A stretch of DNA of 64,000 nucleotides, from positions 117,870-181,869 of the forward strand of contig VXAA01000655.1 in the NCBI GenBank assembly GCA_013399115.1, in the 5' to 3' direction. The notes below the pieces were generated by a model. The model had not been told where the DNA came from. It made no database searches and saw only the letters and a list, made by a program, of their open reading frames with translations. The translations under genes were made by a program, and so were the position numbers. The DNA is from Anseranas semipalmata. Taxonomy: Eukaryota; Chordata; Aves; Anseriformes; Anseranatidae. This document shows, piece after piece, positions 60,257 to 64,000 of this stretch; the stretch's first letter is position 1, and each line of letters opens with the position of its first letter.

Positions 60257-63200
60257 ATAACTAGAAAACAAAAGGAAAAAAGAAGCTTAGATTAGACACG
60301 GTTTCTGATCCACAAAACAGTAAAGCAACAAATATAGAAATTACTCGCTGCTCTGAGTACGCAGCAATAGACACACACCTGATGCTGTTATAAACAAAAA
60401 GGAGCTGGAATTAAATTGCCTTTATTTAAAATAATAATAAATAAAACAGGAAACAAGTATTGTGGAAGCTCAGAGATTTATTCACTTATTTATTAAGACA
60501 GCAGCAATTAAGTCTCTTCCATTCATGATTCAGCCTAATCACCTGTCTAACACTAACTCCTTAACTTTGGTCAGGCCTTCAGGATGGTGATGGGCCTCAC
60601 AGTTCTGTCTGAAAGAAGTTCAGATGAGAAGCTCAAGCAGGATAGCGTTTATATTCAGTGGCTTTTCAGACATTGTCATGGACATCTCACTTGCCTCAAA
60701 GCATTTGCCTAGTGAGAGGATTTGTTCATAATATCAAAGACTAAGCTCAGAAGGACAAAATCCATAACCTAGTCCAGCTTCTCATATAAGACAGAACAGA
60801 AACATTCTAGGTCTCCTGTCTGTGTACCAAAATAGAGAAACACAGTAAATGCTCAGCAGCCTTTCCCCTCATCCAATTCTAAGTATCCATAGGGTGTCAG
60901 TTATTTAAGTCAGAATGAAAGTGCCACATTTCAATGACTGCTCAACTCCAAGATACTCCAAGGAAATGATGGCAACACAAACCTGAGGCCCCCCAGACAG
61001 GTACCAGGAACTCAGTTTTACCAGAGAAATATATTATCCCTGATGTCCTTGGGACCGTTACTGGAAGCCAAAGCTTTACATTTAAGGTATGGGAACTAAC
61101 ATAAAACCAATCATGGGTGTCTTCATAGTCTAAGAGGATAACTAGCAAAGAAAACATCCAACAAGATGGTGACTCAAAGCCACAAATAATTCCACTTCCT
61201 CAGTTTGAATGGCCTTCAGGCACTCAACTCAAGCAAGAAGAAACTTAACCTGCCTGCTCACAAAACAAAACAAAAAAAGAAAATAAAATTTTTGTTTTCT
61301 ATTCTCAAAGGACACAAGAGCTTCCTTGACTCAGTCTCCTCTGATTATTGCCAGACATCTACATATCCGCACAGTTATTTCAAGTCAGTGCCTTCGACCC
61401 TGTTAAAAACTCTGCCAATGCTTCATAGTGCAAAGCCTACCTGGCAATTTAACAATTTTTGCATTTTGAGAAAACAGATGAAAGATTTGAAGTTATTTGA
61501 GTGATTAAGGGGTGGAAAGCACACTGAAGGAAGGAACACACAGGCACATGGTGTTGAAGTCCAATTCTAACTTCCCCCACCTTCTGCAACTGGAAGAAGA
61601 TGGGCAGTGGCATTGCTGTAAGAAATGGCTGCAAGAAGTTGAGAAGTGCTTCACTTCTGTTTTTCCTCCTGGAGCTTAAAGCTCAGAGCTATGCTTGTTC
61701 TCTCCAAACTGTTAACTTCTGAGAAGAAAAAATACATGCAACTGGAGATTATTATATAATCCATATGTCACTTCTGTTCAACGGCTACATAAAGTCCATT
61801 ATTCCCCTACTGAGGTTTCCAAGCAGAAACAAATCAACCAAAACCCAAACTTTTATCACACAAGGAAAACTGGGAAAAATATTCCTAAATCTTTCCTCCA
61901 TGCTGCTTCTCTTAAAATTTGGATATATTGGTAACCCACCTATATTACTGTATTCAGCAGCGTACCTAAGGCAGGAATAGCAAAAAGAAGGACTTACAGA
62001 GAGAATCAACAAGGATAAATGTGTATCATTTAATGTTTTTGTAACCCAGAATTTTTAATGCAATCCAAAACAAACATTAAGTTCAATCCTCTTTTCCCAG
62101 CACCTCACCTGACCAGTATCAGCATCACCACAACTTTGCAAGAAACACAGCATTTGATGCTCCACACCTTACCAGGCACCCTATCAGGCAGAACAAGCAA
62201 TTGGAACAGAACCTTGCCCAGTACAAGCAGAATTAAGATATATAATCCCTCTTCAAGCAAAAGAAGCACTGCTAGTCAAATCAGTGATGCTTACTGTCCT
62301 AGCACTGTTAAGTCTGTGGTCACGTAGCACCTATTTTGACACAGAACTGCATTTGAGCTTTTGATCCGAGTGCTGCAAGAAGTCTCAATTGTAAGGAGTT
62401 CATTGGTCATAATTTGTTTTAAAGCAAAATATCATTTCAGAGGTTTCAACAAAGTCTTGTTTTCCCAATCACTTTCTAATCAGAAGTTTTCAATTTCCAG
62501 TCTCAACCATACTAATGCCAGGATATTGCCCCAAGAAACACATAATATTCCAGTATGCCAGATACCACTGAGACAGTTACACCTTTGAGCAGTTTGAGGA
62601 CCAGCTGACACAGCAACCTAAGGATGAGTTTGCTGAATACAAGCTGTGGCCACATTAAAGAAGACATATGAACATTTCATCTCTCTGAAGAGCTATTCTG
62701 GTAGACACTTGACCCTAATAAGACTTGGTCATAATAACATGAGAAACAATATAATAGCATACCACTGCTGGATAGGAATCTGACCAATAACCAGTTTAAG
62801 AGTGAATGTATGACCTATCAAAAGCTGAAAGTGCATTGTTTCTTAAGTTTTTGTTGTTGTTGTTCAGAGACTTTCAACACCAATGAGTAATCAATGTTAT
62901 TAACATAAACAAAAGTAAGTCTTCGTGTAGTCCCAAAACCACAATTCCTTTAATTCATTCTTTAATGCGTGTCCGATTTTCAAGAATTTCTAAGATTACA
63001 TTTTAATGAAAACTGCATTTTAATTTTGAAAGAGCTGTGTGCACTGACAAAATGGCTGGGGCCAAGAGAAGCTTGTTTGACTAACTGATGTACCACTACC
63101 CACTGCTGAACAGGTTCTTAGTACCATTAGCTGCATGATCCCTTTCTAAATCTCACAGTGAGCTTTAAATGATGATCCAAACCAGCAGATTCATACAGTT

Positions 63201-63398
63201 TCATAAATATACAGCCCGTGTGAAAAACACAAACTGTTTTGAAATTACACGCACTAAAAATCGGTATTCCTTACTTTAAAAAAAAAAAAGGTTATTTTGA
63301 AACTCACTTGTTTGACGTTTTAGAGTTTTACTAGTTGTTTTTAGAGTTTATTAGCCCCTAGAATTTTTCTTTAGAAAAAATTATATATATACACAAAA

Positions 63399-63433
63399 GC
63401 GTATACATGTACGTATGCATGCATACATGTACA
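63399..63433. repeat. 35-bp alternating purine-pyrimidine tract
   Basis: Every base from 63399 to 63433 alternates purine and pyrimidine (GCGTATACATGTACG..., ending ATGTACA). It contains the 14-bp palindrome GTATGCATGCATAC. A TATATATA stretch lies just to the left (63381-63390). It is about 350 bp from the CpG island. Confidence 0.9.
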
Positions 63434-63780
63434 GAACTCAAGCAAACAAACTCTGCAGCTGTTAATAATACGGACTGCTATTGGCAATTGCTTAACAGTC
63501 AAACTTATTAAAACACCATTTAAGTCATTTTTCTTTACTTAGCCAACGAGGAAAAAAATAAAGTCAACAATTACAAGGGACTACAAAGAAATTTGATAAG
63601 CACTTCAAGAGCTTCAAACAGAGTAAAGAATAGTTGCATTCAGATAAATACAAAAATTATTTCTCTGCTGAGAAAGTCGAGAGTAGCTTTAATAAGAAGG
63701 AATCACTTAAATGAGACCCAAGTGCAGGCGTAGCGGGTATGCCGAACAGCAATTCGCATAGAACCAGACGTCCAGAAGGA
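63434..63780 (-). other. Transition from AT-rich intron to CpG island
   Basis: About 350 bp of AT-rich sequence with no gene. On the minus strand several short open frames begin in the CpG island and run into this region; none matches ZNRF3 exon 1. Confidence 0.5.
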
Positions 63781-64000
63781 AACAAAGATGAAAAGCAACG
63801 CGCGGCAGCAGCCCAAGCGCCTGTTGCAGTAAATTTTCTCCACGGCATTTTCGCACCGGACTGCCCGCTCGGGAGGCGCTGCCCTGCTGCTCCGACGGCC
63901 GCCCCGGGAGCGGGGCCGAGCGGCAGACGACCAAACGCGCGCTCCGCAGCTGGGCGCGCAACGGGGCAGCGCCGGCACAGCGAGGGGCCGCCCCCGCGCA
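63781..64000 (-). promoter_or_regulatory. ZNRF3: CpG island edge, presumed ZNRF3 promoter/exon 1 region
   Basis: By hand count about 31 CpG dinucleotides fall in these 220 bp, against near-absence of CpG in the preceding kilobases. GC content rises toward the right edge. GC-box-like CCGCCCC words lie at 63899-63905 and 63988-63994. ZNRF3 is transcribed leftward, so an unmethylated island at the far end of intron 1 fits the gene's promoter and first exon. None of the three minus-strand frames reads as the ZNRF3 signal peptide or early ectodomain, so this is likely the intron-1-side flank or untranslated part of the island, with exon 1 beyond 64000. An alternative or divergent promoter is possible. 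Confidence 0.7.

Larger units (their letters stand above)
51338..63376 (-). other. ZNRF3: ZNRF3 intron 1, 5' part: unique sequence
   Basis: About 12 kb with no gene and only an orphan CR1-like tail (53380-53416). Other structure is simple: palindromes at 52774-52789 and 57167-57191, A17 at 54625-54641, an ATT array at 55938-55953, twin hairpins at 60195-60256 and a TTG array near 62850-62865. Open frames are short and featureless. Confidence 0.6.

Noticed and set aside
63657..63978. Minus-strand frames in the CpG island as ZNRF3 exon 1
   Set aside because: None reads as the signal peptide or the early ectodomain, and no frame ends at a convincing phase-0 donor.

Overview
This window is vertebrate nuclear DNA, almost certainly from a bird. 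It is AT-rich, largely non-coding, has a low load of interspersed repeats, and nearly every repeat I recognise is a chicken-repeat-1 (CR1) LINE. Several of these still carry the avian CR1 3' end of short tandem ATTCTATG-type units. I cannot name the species.

The one protein-coding exon I can support is on the minus strand at 3157-3282. Its 42 codons match exon 2 of ZNRF3, the membrane E3 ubiquitin ligase that removes Frizzled/LRP6 and is itself antagonised by R-spondin. The exon has a clean AG acceptor and a GT donor, and it begins exactly on an ATG. Bases 1-3156 are therefore part of ZNRF3 intron 2. Bases 3283 to about 63.8 kb are the very long intron 1. The extreme right end (about 63.78-64.0 kb) is a dense CpG island, read as the edge of the ZNRF3 promoter/exon 1 region. 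The exon 1 coding sequence (signal peptide and start of the ectodomain) was not found and probably lies just beyond the right edge.

Intron 1 contains a CR1-rich block at 8.5-23.6 kb. It holds a minus-strand 3' fragment (8.53-9.27 kb), an old decayed plus-strand copy (14.88-16.32 kb), a younger plus-strand copy with reverse-transcriptase motifs (16.57-18.01 kb), and a minus-strand copy of the same subfamily with a mosaic 5' side (22.59-23.61 kb). Short CR1 ends follow at 28.2, 34.5, 49.6 and 51.0 kb. The rest is ordinary intron with homopolymer runs, a (TAAAA)n and a (CCCTT)n microsatellite, and several short perfect palindromes.

The most notable signals are: an exact 222-bp inverted repeat between two CR1 copies 4.9 kb apart, flanked by clearly diverged CR1 sequence, which suggests gene conversion; a 35-bp perfectly alternating purine-pyrimidine tract next to the promoter CpG island; a run of ten GGG triplets on the transcribed-sense strand of intron 2; and two adjacent perfect hairpins with identical TAAG loops. 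I found no CRISPR array, operon, bacterial gene or new protein-coding system.
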